Part shown: positions 26,301 to 39,219 of the stretch, piece after piece
How positions within the stretch are numbered: position 1 is the first letter of the stretch
How the letters are laid out: every line of letters begins with the position of its first letter
Origin: Plasmodium brasilianum
Taxonomy: Eukaryota; Apicomplexa; Aconoidasida; Haemosporida; Plasmodiidae
DNA: 64,000 nucleotides
Reading direction: 5' to 3'
NCBI RefSeq assembly: GCF_023973825.1
Contig: NC_090121.1
Coordinates: 186,001 to 250,000 of the forward strand
Program-made: the position numbers and the translations under genes
The notes under the pieces: generated by a model
Told to the model about the DNA's origin: nothing
Database searches by the model: none
Seen by the model: only the letters and a program-made list of their open reading frames with translations

Positions 26301-26856
26301 TGTGACGACAATGACTATATATAGATGTTAATATAAAGGTTCCTTATGTTATTTTACCTATTGCAGATTTATGACACATTTATTGCTCGTACAGTTTAAT
26401 GAAAAGTTTTTAAAAATTTTCCCCTATTTTAAATAAAAAATTAAAAATTGTTTTATGAATTATAAATATTATATTTTTTGGTATATTATATTTTCTAAAT
26501 AAATTATTCGCAAAAATGTGGAATATTAATATAATAATAACTCAATATTTAATATTTTTTACTTGTAAAATTTCATTTAATAGAACAAAATTGAACAAAA
26601 GGTTTAACTAGTAAATAGTGCACATCGGCTATTGAAGCTTAATTTAAATTTATATTACAAGCTATTTTTTTTTTTTTTTTCTGTTCTTGTTTCATAAAAA
26701 ATAGTAGTAATTAGCATATTTCTAGGAAACAGTTTTTCTAAAATAAATTATAATAAAATTATAAAAAAAAATAAAAAAAAAAAAAAAGAACAAAACATAA
26801 TAATAGTTATATTTTACTAGAAAAAGGGTTTCGTTTTTGAAAAATTATTTTGACTC
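23314..26856. other. AT-rich intergenic DNA with one small membrane-type ORF
   Basis: The main content is non-coding. One plus-strand frame from a true ATG at 24403 to 24642 (79 codons) has less extreme codon use than its surroundings and two hydrophobic stretches (MCFFLFFGYLFFWFLY and TGISLLLIAALP). I cannot name it and it may be chance or a relic. A short imperfect repeat of the AACTAAATGAA type lies near 25665-25732. A GC-richer patch near 23955-24110 may be gene debris. Confidence 0.4.
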
Positions 26857-28639
26857 ATGGTAATAAGTTGTCATGCTAATAATAAAGTAAATTTTGTAAA
26901 TACAAAATTTGCTACTCCATATTTATGTTTAACGAAGAACGAAAATCCTCCTGAAAATAATATTAAAAATGACATAGCCTTTCATTCTTATGTTGCATTG
27001 TCAATTATCTCATATTGTGCCCTTTCTAATATTTCTAATATAGTAAGAGAAGATGTTATATTATTAAATATATACGGGTATACGTACTATGTAAATGTGC
27101 ATATTGTGGTATAAGCATATATATATGTTTGTGTTTGAAGGTCCTTTTTATTTCATATAAAAACTCTTAATTGAAATAGTGTTAATATAATTAACATAAA
27201 AAAGTTAATCACATACGAAATGAATACTTTAAATTATATTTTAGAATTCTTCCAAAAGGAAATTACGACGATACTGTAACTCAGAAAGCACAGAAGAAAG
27301 TAAGAGTAAGGTAAGCGAAAAGGATGAAAATGAAGGGGAATTAAATAAGATAAATGAAAGCAAAATAGAAGAAAAAAAAAGAATAGAAATCAAAATAGAA
27401 GAAGGAAAAAGGTATGAAAGAAAAAATGATAAAATAAAAATTGGTGAAATAAATATAGACGAAAACAAAATTGGTGAAGGAAAAATTGATGAAGACAAAA
27501 TTAATGAAAACGGAGAAGACGAAATCAAAATAAAAGAAAACATAATAGATGAAAACAAAACAGGTCAAAAAAAAAGAGTTAAATTTAAAATAGATGAAAT
27601 TAAAACAGACGAAGGAAAAACAGAAGAAATCAAAACAGACGAAAGCAAAACAGAAGAAATCAAAATAGAAGAAAGCAAAATAGATGAAAACAAAAAAAAT
27701 GAGAACATAGGCGATAAAAACCTAAGTAACAATAATAACGAAGGAGAAACTTCATTGAACATTGAGGAATTAAGTACTAAAGAGGTATTAAAATTAGCTG
27801 CAAAAAAAGTCATAGACATACTAAAAAAAAAAATACTTGAAAAAAGGGATAAGTTTAAAAAAAAAGTAATAGACAAAATAGTGTTTACAATAAATCAAAT
27901 TAAAGGAGAACCATTAGACGCATATAAAGAGGAATTTGATGATGAAGAAATAATTGATGAAGAAGAAGAATGGAAAGTAAATGAATGGAATCAATGGTTT
28001 TCCAACACTGAAAAGGAATACGATGATTGGATTCAGTCAATAGACGATTATAAAGCCCAGTGGATCAAGGAAAAAGATTTGGTATTTCCAACATTCGCAA
28101 ATAGTCTATACAAAAGTTGGGATAGGTGGCGTGAACAAGTTAAATCTGAAAGTAAGGATTTGAAAGAGGCCAAATGGAAAGGATGGGGAAAGGAGGAATG
28201 GAAATTATGGCTTCAGAAGTATTGGTATGAACATAATCAAGAAAAATGGAAAGATATTATAGCAACGTATGAAAAAAATTATCGCGAATGGACAGTTAAT
28301 AATTGGAATAAATGGAAAGGGCAAAAATTGATGTCGTGGATAATGAAAAAATGGAAAGTTAGAGAAGACCGGAAATGGGAAAGATGGGAAAGTAACAAAT
28401 GGAATAAACGTTTAAGATTTAAAGAGAAAAAACAATGGAATGTTTGGAGATATAGATTAGAAAAAGAACGTTTGCAATGGAAACATTGGATTGATTCAAA
28501 AAGGATTACAGTTTTGGGGGAAAATCAATGGAAAGAATGGGACGACTGGAAAGAAGAAAAACTTAAGATCTTTGAGGAAATTGTAGATTCCATTTCAAAA
28601 AAATGGGTAGAAGAAGAAAAGTTTCACGAATTTAAATAA
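26857..28639 (+). CDS. Tryptophan-rich antigen (TRAg)
   Basis: Two exons. Exon 1 (26857-27042, 62 codons) ends with a moderately hydrophobic segment (AFHSYVALSIISYCALSNI) at a GTAAGA donor in phase 0. Exon 2 (27245-28639) follows TTTTAG. Together about 526 aa. The N-terminal part of exon 2 is made of imperfect Lys/Glu repeats (KTDESKTEEIKIEESKIDEN). From about nucleotide 27960 to the end there are 29 tryptophans, many in W-x(2-4)-W spacing, which defines the tryptophan-rich domain of Plasmodium TRAg proteins. These are blood-stage proteins, and some family members bind red cells. No clear PEXEL is seen. It sits at the junction between the decayed subtelomere and conserved genes; from memory a TRAg also lies next to the Tra2 gene in P. 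falciparum. Exon 1 is less certain than exon 2. Confidence 0.85.
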
Positions 28640-31287
28640 TAAAATATATACTAAGAATAATACATATTCTAAACAAACTACAGAAAAAGAAGTAACATTT
28701 ATATATATGTAAAAACTCTAGTACAGAAGTTACCAAATATCGCACTTCTTCAGAGACGCTTATTTTAGTAGATCCACAAATATATGTAATGAAATGGAAA
28801 GAAGTGTAAACGAACGAATAAGATATAGTTCTGGTTATAATATTTCATCTGTAACATATAATGCAGAGTCCTAATCACTTCTTTTTATTTAGGGTGTCCC
28901 TCTAATTTGTTACTCAACTTTAAAAAAAAGGAAAGGGAAATTGTAGAACTCCCAAACAAAAACGAAAAATATATTTTCCAAACATAAATAAATAGGTAAG
29001 ACAAAAAGCGTAATTGCCATCTCTATATAGTCTTAAAAATTGTGAAATTATATATTTATATATATATATATATAAACATAGGTAAGCTAATAGAAGTTGA
29101 CTTTTATCATAATAACCGTTTTTTGTTAAACTTATTTTATTATTTTTTTTGTTTTTTTTTGATTTTTTCTTTTTTTTTTTGTTTTAATTTGTTTAAAATT
29201 TTTTTTGATATTTGAAAAATAAACTTTCTTTTTTAACTTTTAGTTTTAAAAAAATAAAATTTTAAATTTTATCTTACAAATTACATGTACATAATGTTTA
29301 TACGTATTCAAATATATATGTATGTTTTTACATGTATTTGCTTTTTTATATCAATCATTTAATAAGGTTGCATAGCTCTAATAGAAAGAATAATCTTTTT
29401 AATCACCGTTAAATTCACACAATAATTATAATGATCCCATTCTTCAATTCTAATAAGTAAAAAAAAAAAAAAAATTCTTTAAAAGAAATAAAAAGAAACT
29501 AAAATCTGACAAATATATTAGATTATTTTGTTTCTTAGGAATACCATTTTATCAATTATTTGGAAGTTTGGGAAATAACTTCATCATTAATTTTTAAATT
29601 TCATTTATAAACATCAGAAGAATAGAATAACGCGAATGCAGTACAACTGAATGTTGATGATAATTTAGGTTACATTGTACTATGACAGATGTGACTGGTA
29701 TTTTTCATGCGCTTAACTTGTGTGGTAGCTACAAATCAGTTCAAAAAATCCTACGAAAAACGTGGTGAAGGATGATAGAAAAAATTCTAATATGCTGCAA
29801 GAAAGGAAAAATTAAGGAATAACCCCTTAAAAGATCCCTAAAATTAACTGTAAGTATTATACAACCCTTTTAATGGACGCTTTAAAATATTACGAATATC
29901 AGAACATAATAAAATATTATGAGATTCACATTCACATTATCAGTAATACGTATAGAATCTTAAACTAGTAATAATATATTAAATTGTACGCATTAAATAT
30001 ATTACTTAATAAATTTATATACGAAAAAAAAATGATATATAAAAAATATATTACAATACAAATAGGAAATAAAATTAAGTTTTAAGAAATCATTAAAAAT
30101 AAAACTAATGTTTAAAACAAATATCTTTAATATAAAAGAATTTAATACATAAACCCATGGTTTTTTCAAGTAAGCCTTACAGAGAGTAATGACAATTTTT
30201 TCTTCACTTTTTTTTTTTCTCAACTGCACTATGTATCACATATATATACATATTTCGTTCATAAGAAAAGGGGTTCATTTATGGGGCAAAAAATCAGTAT
30301 GAACCGAACGTGAAGTTGCAAAATGTTCCATTCTTACAATTATTATATATATGAGAAAATATTCTGTCTTTTATTTAAGAACACATCTTTTTATAAAAAA
30401 AGAACAAATATCTAAAAAGTTTTAATGCATTTTATCTGAAAGATCAGTTATCAAAAATAATTTGCATACCTTTGTTAATTAATTGCAAAGAACATTAATC
30501 GAGTAATAACGAGCATGTTGTTTCATACGAATTCAACTTCTATTGCTCCCCGAACTTCATGTATATATATGCAAAAGAAATGTTGTAATACTATGAAATA
30601 CTATCTCATTCTTGCAATAACTACGTGTTTTCGCTTAACTATTTTATTTCCTCATTATATATATATTAATGAAACTTCGATTTGTCTTTTTATGTTAATT
30701 TAAAATTAATCACTCAGCCCATATTTCCCCTAACAACAAGCTTATTTTTGTCTTATTCTATTTCTTAGTTTCTCGCTTAAATATAACGTAGTTTTTTATA
30801 CACTACACCTTTTAATCATCACTTTTAGGAACATTTATTATTTATTAATTTGAAATTTTGTTTTCACTTTTAGTATTTTTTCATATGAGTGAACGGGCAC
30901 TAATGGTGAAAAGGTCCGTAAAAGAAACATACAGTTTGATCTTGTTTTCTTTTATTGCTCTAATTTCTGTTCCTGTTTTTTTTTTTTTTTTTTTCTTATT
31001 TTTGTTCGTTTTTTGTTTTGGCTATTTTTTTTTTTTTTTTTTGGCTGTATTATTTAGCTTTACGCTTTAGCTGTACATTTTGGCTGTAATATTTAATTTT
31101 TTTTTTTTTTTTTTAAGGCATACATATAAATGAATGGCAAATATTTGAAGAGTAAGATTTAGCATTTTTCATAAGAAGCGTTAATTTTTTATTTCTTTTT
31201 AGCAAATTATTTTTCTTTTAAAATTTTTTTATATGTAAAGATCTCTTTTCCTTTTTATGTTGTTACTTTTTTGACCAGTCCTTATAA
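28640..31287. other. Intergenic DNA
   Basis: No supported gene. Two patches are less AT-rich. One at about 28730-28870 lies just after the antigen and is open for about 35 codons. The other is at about 29630-29860 and is broken by stops in every frame I tried. The poly-T-rich stretch 30970-31115 lies just upstream of the next gene. Confidence 0.45.
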
Positions 31288-32561
31288 ATGTCTTCCATCT
31301 TGTTTTGGGTTTTAATAATTCTTTTACTATTTGGTTTACCATTTTACAAATTTAAAGTCTCAAATACTAATATAATAAAAGATGTAGACTTTGAAATTAA
31401 GTATGAAGCAACAACAAAACGTTTGTATGTTGAAAGTGTTAACAAGGAAAAATGTGGCAACCAAAATTACTACATAAATGAGAACTGCAAAATTGTTAGT
31501 TCTCTCGGAAAAATTGATGAGAATAATACCGAATTGTGTTTAAATAAAAAAAATAAATGTTCGTATATTTCAAATTATATTTTTCAAAATTTGGGTATAA
31601 AGTCAATTACTAAACGAGATTTTTCCAATTTATTTCATTCGAATAGATCAACTATTAAAACGCAAGAAAAATGTAACAAAGAAGTGCACTTAAATGAAAA
31701 AATAAAATGTACATGCTGCGAGAAAGAAATACCAAATACTACTGAAGGTGAAGTAGAAGGAAAAGAAAAAGGTACAAACATAGATAATAACAATTATTAC
31801 CACTTTAAGGACTGTAAATGTATATTGCATTATGAGGTAGAATATGATGATACTGTTACTCCTAATAAATGTGAAAGTTTTACTTGTACAGATGGATTTT
31901 GCACTCTTCTAATAAATGGAGAGCCATTTTGTTCTTGTTTTGATAATTTTTATTTTGATAAAAACAGAAATGCATGTATAAAACATGAAGAAAAAAAAAA
32001 AAAGACTGCAACCTTGATTTTGGAAAAAATAAAATCAGTTATTCGCATCACACCTATAGCTATACACCTTTAACTAGTGAAGATTCGCAAAATAATAATT
32101 CCCAAGACCATTCACTAAATCGTTTTCAAAGTGTATTGGATCCAAAAAACAGATTAAATATAAATCATACATATAATAAGGCTTGCCAGGCAAATCAAAT
32201 AAGAAATGAACAGGGAAATTGTGAAGATAAAGACGATCATGCAATAGAAGATATTTGCTTTAGATTAGAATGTTTTATTAATTCTAATAAACCTGAATGT
32301 GCATGTGTAAATAAGAAGAGAGAAAAAATAGGTAATAACATTTTTGATGTTTCAAATATAAATCTATGCACACTTAATAACATTAATTGTGATTACGGAA
32401 AATGTAACAATTTGTTAAAAAAAGAGGAACTAGGATGTATCTGCGATGAAAACTATAAATATGATAAATCTTTAAAAGTTTGCATTAGCTCCTCCTTAAC
32501 AGGCCTTTTAAACTATATACTTCTTTTAGTGTTATTTGCTTTAATTACAAGTGTATTATAA
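31288..32561 (+). CDS. Cys-rich EGF-like GPI-anchored protein (frameshifted)
   Basis: From a true ATG at 31288 comes a signal peptide (FWVLIILLLFGLPF), then about 230 codons with many cysteines, including an EGF-like unit (CESFTCTDGFC ... FCSCFDNFYFD ... CI, residues about 195-231). In the 13-A run at 31991-32003 the open frame changes: the original frame ends at 32071-32073, while another frame is coding from the A run (KDCNLDFGKNKISYSH) through to 32561. Read together, about 424 aa with roughly 29 Cys, a last EGF-like unit (CDYGKCNN ... CICDENYKYD ... CI) and a C-terminal SSS plus hydrophobic tail (LLNYILLLVLFALITSVL) typical of GPI signals. Parasite-surface EGF proteins with this end include MSP1, MSP4/5, MSP8/10 and P25/P28; I cannot place it among them. 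One extra A would restore a single frame. Confidence 0.8.
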
Positions 32562-35500
32562 ATTAATAGATATTAAAACAATTTTCACTGTTTCATGGGG
32601 GCTTTCAGGGGGATCAAATACTGTTTCTACATTTACAATTCAGAATGTACCCTTTTCTTCTCATATTGCTTTATTTTATTTCGTTACATATATATATATA
32701 TATATATTTTTTTTTTTTCCCCTGAAAATAATTACTACATAGAGAAACATATGTATTTTTATGGGAAACTTTACCTAAATAGAAAAGGTACCATTCAATG
32801 AAGTACTGCAGTTGTCCGTTAATTAACGTGAATAATAGTCCATATAGACATACAACTATAAAAATGTGTGAAGCACCACAAACATGCACAGGTAGAAATG
32901 CATATGCATATATGTACATATGAGCACACCCACATACAAGTTCGCTAATTCATATATTATTTTGGCATATGGGGAATTTATGCACTTTAAAAAGACTTAA
33001 TTTCACTATAATCTAAAGAAAAGTGAAATTAAACAGTTTTTAAGTTATAATATTTAAGTATTTTTAAATATGTAACCACGTAAATTTTAAACATACAGAA
33101 ATTATATTTTCCTTATTTACAGTGTTTATTTTGCTTTTCTTCTTTTTTATGTTCTACTTATAATATTTAAAAAAATAATAATAAATATAGCTGTACTGTA
33201 ATTTTCACAAAACAGTTTTTAATATTTCCTTCATTAAAGAGCAAAGCCTTATACATATTTTGACTTGATAGAAGAATGTTCCTATTATTAATGTATACTC
33301 GTATAAAACTATTATTGAAGAAGAAAATAGTACACTTTTTTTTTTTTAAGAATACATATAACTTAACCATATATTTATAGGATAAATGTAAATACCCATA
33401 AAAGGTGGAGAAGCGACCTTTTTTATTTTTATAAAAAAAATGTTCTTTGTTATTAATTTAAAGATTCTACAACGGAGTATTTTTTCTCTTTTACTTTTAC
33501 CTCTCCTTACTATTTTCTTCTTTTTTTTTCCCCTTTTGTTATTATACATAATTAGAAATAGATTTCGGTTTCTACAGTTTGACAACAGTGGAAACAAATT
33601 TCATAAAATTAAACTATTTAACTATAAGTTTATATTAAATATTTACTTGAATGAAATTACATTGTATATTATCCTTTTAAACATTATATGCATTACTACG
33701 TATTAGTATCTAAATACGAAAATTTTGCTCATTAATTTAACATTTGTATAATTAAAATTGATCAGAAATTGTATATAAAACATACATGGGTAAATTTTTC
33801 ACACATGCCAAATTCTATTAATTTTTTAATTTTCATTTTTTAAAAGACAAGAACTCATTTGAAAATAATATATGTTTCTCCATTTTTTTTCTTTTTTTTT
33901 GATATTTATTTAAATAATTAAAAATGAGACGAGACGCTTAAATTTTGTAAATACATACAATATGTATATATATATATATATACTATTAAGCAACTTTTTC
34001 TGATAAATACTTACATCCTTATAATCGTAATATTATCTTGTATGGCATTTATAACTATATTAAAAGAACATATAAAAATCTCTCACTTAAAAATGAGGGA
34101 AAAAGAAAAAAAAAGAACATCAAGAAATAACTTTATGCTTGTTTCCATAGCATAAAAATACAGAAATCTATGTAATTTAGCTGTAGTAAAATATAAAATA
34201 TAATTGCACTAGCAAAATGTATGAGTTCTTAATTATTTTGCGTAAAAATATTTTTCTAAATAAGGCTAATTTTCCATGAAATTTTAGTTTACTTCTTTTA
34301 AAATATTTACACGTTCACATATGTGTAAATCAGTTTTCCCGCTTCTTTATTCGTGTGCGCATATATAGATCAGTTCTTCCTTTTAATCATTCAATCTACA
34401 AATAGTTGTTTTTTAGTAATTATAAAATTAGTTATTACACCTCTGTGTTTTTTAAAAAATTTACAAAAATATAAATGTTCTTTTTTGTTGTTCATTATAA
34501 TTTGACAGTTAATTCATAAGGTCGTATATCCTTTAATATATGTACATTTGTATCTATAGAAAATATTCCTTTTTTTTTTTTGTTTTTTTACACATGATGA
34601 AACAAAAGTACGTATTTCCTCTATATAATTCTTTATATTTTTTTTTTAAACCTTTCTATTTCAATTATTCTAAAATATAGAAATATTATATATATGCAAA
34701 AACAATTCGTAAAAATTTATGAGTAAATCATATACACATATATATGGGCACATGTACGAGAAATATAAATGCAGTTCAAAAAAAAAAAAAATTCCGTTAC
34801 TAAAAATACTTAAAGTATGGGTAAACGAAGCATAAAAAAGAGAATATTCTTATCATAGCTTTCTTTTCCGTTTTTTATTTATTATATTGTAAAAAGCCAT
34901 AATAAAAGATGTTTAATGGGTTAAAAATTTGACAATATAAACAAGCTAAAATGTAAACATGTTAAAGTGTAAAAATGTAAAAACTTAAAAGTATTTTCCT
35001 TCATTCAACATCACATTTCCTTTAAGGGATAATTTATTTTAAAAACCATGGCACTAAAAAATTGTTACTTTTTATACATAACACGTATAAAAGTAACAAT
35101 TTTCAAAAAATTTTAAAAGGGCACAAACTCACAAAACAAAACAAAATTTCTATTTAAATTTAAAAAAAAAAAAAAGAATGTAGAAATTTCTGATTTAAAA
35201 AAAAGATATAATTGTTATATAATAGTACACAGGCATACTTTTTATACACAATCCCAAAAAAAAATAGAAAAAATATATTTAAAAATACTATATGCATATA
35301 TATACAATAGCGTAAGCAGAAAAAAAATTACAAATAATAATAAATTAAAAAAAAAAATTTTAAATAACACAAGGAAACAAGCAAAATGTTAAAAAAAAAA
35401 AAAAATTCATTTAAACCAACATAAAAATAAATAAAATTCATCTGTTAAAGAAAAACATTTTTTTTTTTTAACAAGAATAAGATTAGTATTTCATTTTTAA

Positions 35501-35990
35501 TTACATAATTTAAAATTTTTATTATTATTATATTTTTTTCATCTTAACCCCTCATTACACAACTTTAAAATTAAATGTTAAGAATGAAAGAAATGTTAAA
35601 AAAAAAGGATCCTTTTTAAATAAACTTTTGTATACTATTATATATTAAAAAGAGAATATGTAAAAAACAATAAAATATGTTGTGTTATGTACAAAATTAA
35701 TATTTGAAATATTAATGTATCTTAAATATTCATGTTTTATTAAACTATTATATAATATATATATTTACATGCCTTTTTTAATAAGAATTTGAATTTTTTT
35801 TTTTTTAACCTTTTTTAAAAAAAAGGAGTCCTTTTAACTTTCAACATACTTGTTTATTTCTTTACGATTAAGTAATCTGTTTTTTTTCAACCCTCTATCA
35901 CTAAAACCCTTTGTTTATTCTGAAATTATTTTTTGGTGAATTATAAAATAAATTTTTATTTTCCTTTATATATATATATATATTAATAAA
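32562..35990. other. Intergenic DNA
   Basis: No supported gene. The first 60 bases after the EGF-like gene hold a GC-richer patch (GGGGGCTTTCAGGGGGATC) that may be 3' UTR. Frames around 33440-33706 are poly-T/C driven hydrophobic strings. The last 1 kb before 35991 is rich in A runs and is the upstream region of the Tra2-like gene. Confidence 0.5.
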
Positions 35991-37586
35991 ATGAGTTACA
36001 AAGAAGACAAAAGGGACTCAGAAGATTGTGATCATAAGAATGATGGTAACTAGTTAAAGAATGCATGAAAAATGAGTATTTTTTTGTGAAGAACGTTTAT
36101 GAATACATACATATATATATATGTGTTAAATAAGTTTGCATTTTGCGTATACGCGTGTATTATTTATGCACTTTTGCTTTATATTTTCTAGACGTTTATG
36201 TTACTACATTCATAATATTAACATAAAAAATTAATACCGTTATGATGAAAAGTACATAATAATTCTCGTCGTATTATTCAGCACTATAGAAATATTAATT
36301 AAATTATTTGGTTATCAGAACCCGTATTTTATTATTTATGTAGTGACATATATGTAATGAAACTATTGACTTAATGGTTTATTTAATTTTTTTTTTTTTT
36401 CATTTAATATATATAAATAGATAAAATTAATTAAAAAAAAAATAATAATAAAATAAAATTAATAATAAAGAATTAAAACAATAATTTATCATTTTTATGT
36501 TCACGAAGTAAATAAAAATTATGTGCAAATCAATTAAAAATATATCCTTTTTTTTTTTTTATAATTTCCCCATTTAAATATATTGAAGGTTCAACACTGT
36601 ATGTATCTAATTTAAGTTCAAAAATAACAACTGCAAAACTTCAGGATATATTTGAAAAATACGGCACTATAGAAAAATGTTATGTTATTAGCAATCCAAT
36701 TACGAGGTAAAAAATAAGCCCTTGTTTATACTTATAAAATTTGTTAATACAATATGTGTACATATACATATATATATATATACATGTGTATGTATCCACT
36801 TCGCAAGTATACACAATAGTGTCTAATTTTTTAAAATGTGTAATATAATATGCTTAAATAATAAAATTGTATATTTTATAACCAAACAGAGAGTCAAGAA
36901 ACTTTGGATTTGTTACTTTTAATTCATCTGACGATGCACATATTGCTATGAACAAGGCAAATAAAATGGACATAGAAGGTTACTTACAAAACATTTATAT
37001 GTATTTATATTATTTTATATATATTGTTCATATTGTGAAAATAATTTTAACAGAAATGAACACTAAAATAATGTAGTAATTAAATAACTACAATAAAAAA
37101 AAAAAAAAAAAAGAAAGGAATTTTTTAAAAGTTACAAAAATTACGAAAGTTATATGTGCACAGCAAATAGACATAAATCAGAATGGTTTTTCCGAAAGAC
37201 AAAGAAAATCCCCAAAACAAAAAAATAAAATAAAGTTTCAAGTGTTAAGATTATCCGTGTTTTCAGACATTTTATAAACATTACATTCAGTTGCAAAATT
37301 TACATTCAAACCATTTTCATTGATCCTTAATTCGTATTCCAATATTTAAATTCCATTCAATACGGAACTCTTCAGCTTACACACATGTTTATATATATAT
37401 ATATATATGTGTGTACATACTATTTATATATTTATGGTTTGCAAACACATAATATTAACTGAACTGGATCTTAAGTAATGTTACGCACAAAATATTTTTG
37501 AACTCATTAACAGAAAAAATTAATGCACAGTAAAACTCTTTAACTCATATATGACACAGCTCTATATATACCAAACATACACTCCG

Positions 37587-37628
<42 letters not shown>

Positions 37629-38288
37629 AAATATTTGGACAAAAAGTTTAATAATTAAATGACTGAACGATTGAGAGATTTAAAGATGAAATATTAAAAA
37701 GTCAATAAATCGATAAACATTAATCAGTTAACAGCATGTGCATCACATATCCATAACAAATCTGTATAAAATAAATTGTTGGATTTATTCATCAATGTTA
37801 TCAAAACCTTTTCAGCAAACAAATGAAACAAACAAAACCATCGAATTTTTTTAATAATAGGGAGAATTATTAACGTAGAAATAGCTAAACGAAATGAACC
37901 ACATGAGCCAACCCCAGGGGAGTACAAGGGAATTCAAAGTAACCATTATATATCAATATATCCGTTATAATTGTTTTATTATGCTTATTGTTTTTTTTAA
38001 CGCTTTTAATTATAGTTGCGCAAATATGTAGATATAAATGTATATGTTGTGTACACATTTCAAATCAATCTTTTTTTTTTTTTTTATCTCCTTTTCTCCT
38101 TTGCGCAACCATCTCCAAGATATGATAAAAAGAAACGGAATGAGATATGATTTTTATGGGAGAAGATACGACAGACCTTTTGATAATAGAAGATACTATC
38201 CAAGAAGGTAATTTAATATAAAGAACTATCTGCTTTTACAAATTTCCCCCCCCCTATTCATCCAGTTTAAAGTTGTTTCTGTTATGTG

Positions 38289-38332
<44 letters not shown>

Positions 38333-39219
38333 GCCTTTGCTTTTATTATATATGTATATATACATATTCGCCTTTGCTTTTATTATATATGTATATATAC
38401 ATATTCGCCTTTGCTTTTATTATATATGTATATATACATATTCGCCTTTGCTTTTATTATATATGTATATATACATATTCGCCTTTGCTTTTATTATATA
38501 TGTATATATACATATTCGCCTTTGCTTTTATTATATATGTATATATACATATTCGCCTTTGCTTTTATTATATATGTATATATACATATTCGCCTTTGCT
38601 TTTATTATATATGTATATATACATATTCGCCTTTGCTTTTATTATATATATGTATATACATTTATATAGTTCGATTTCGTTTTTTCTGTAGAGTTAACCC
38701 GTATAACAGGGACCGCTTTAAACATTATGATAACAGAAATAACTCTTTTAGAAACTACGATAGATACGGAAGAAACACATACAACGACCACAGAAATTAC
38801 AGCAGAAGGTCAATAGATAATAAATATCATAAAAGAAATGATTATTATGAAAGGAATGTAAGTAGTGATGATGAAAGAGGGTATTCAAGAGATGGAAGTA
38901 AGAGAAGGAAAAGATACGAACGAAATAGAAAATCTTCAAGTATTTCGAATAGTGAGAGGAGACGTTACAGAAATTCTCCCATTGAAAGGTTAACTATTTA
39001 AATAATAATTTTATATGTGAATAATGGAGCTTTTTAAATTACGCAGTGTACTAATATATTTGCTTTTGTTATATATTTTACGTATGATGTGTATGTTCTG
39101 TGTGTTATGTACGATATATATATTACGTTCGATATCCTTGATATTTATGTATATATATTTTTACATTGACCACTATTGCACTCAATTTTTTTAGAAGTTT
39201 ACGCCACAGAAGAAAATGA
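35991..39219 (+). CDS. Tra2-like SR splicing factor, seven exons
   Basis: Predicted exons 35991-36045, 36589-36706, 36890-36978, 37861-37938, 38120-38207, 38692-38988 and 39195-39219 join in phase to about 249 aa. Residues about 20-97 form one RNA recognition motif, with RNP2 (LYVSNL) and RNP1 (RNFGFVTF). It is followed by HEPTPGEYKG, which matches the conserved PTPG linker of transformer-2 proteins. The C-terminal part is Arg/Tyr/Asn/Ser-rich (NRDRFKHYDNRN, then RDGSKRRKRYERNRKSSS) and ends RSLRHRRK. Tra2 proteins bind purine-rich exonic enhancers and promote splice-site choice. Unlike animal Tra2, the N-terminal region is only 18 acidic residues with no RS domain. From memory, P. falciparum has a putative transformer-2 homologue near the left end of chromosome 10. 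Confidence 0.88.
38291..38330. repeat. (TA)n tract in a Tra2 intron
   Basis: About 20 TA units, directly followed by the 37-bp minisatellite, in the intron between exons 5 and 6. Confidence 0.9.
38331..38663. repeat. 37-bp intronic minisatellite, 9 copies
   Basis: The unit starts TCGCCTTTGCTTTTATTATA and recurs at 38331, 38368, 38405, 38442, 38479, 38516, 38553, 38590 and 38627, with almost no differences until the last copy. It fills most of the fifth intron of the Tra2-like gene. Since 37 leaves a remainder of one when divided by three, each frame cycles through all three registers, which produces three overlapping long plus-strand frames that are not genes. Confidence 0.95.

Noticed and set aside
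1..26800. CRISPR arrays, insertion sequences or bacterial-type operons
   Set aside because: Nothing of the kind is seen; the sequence is eukaryotic and Plasmodium-like throughout.
32039..32073. The tail VIRITPIAIHL as the natural C terminus of a short EGF protein
   Set aside because: The alternative frame over the same bases is coding-like and continues into more cysteine motifs and a GPI-type tail.
33346..33706. Overlapping hydrophobic frames on both strands
   Set aside because: Driven by poly-T/poly-A and pyrimidine tracts, no conserved motif, no plausible gene context.
38273..39001. 242-codon plus-strand frame and two overlapping 127-135 codon frames
   Set aside because: Most of each is translation of the intronic (TA)n and 37-bp repeat. 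Only the Arg-rich end is real, as exon 6 of the Tra2-like gene.
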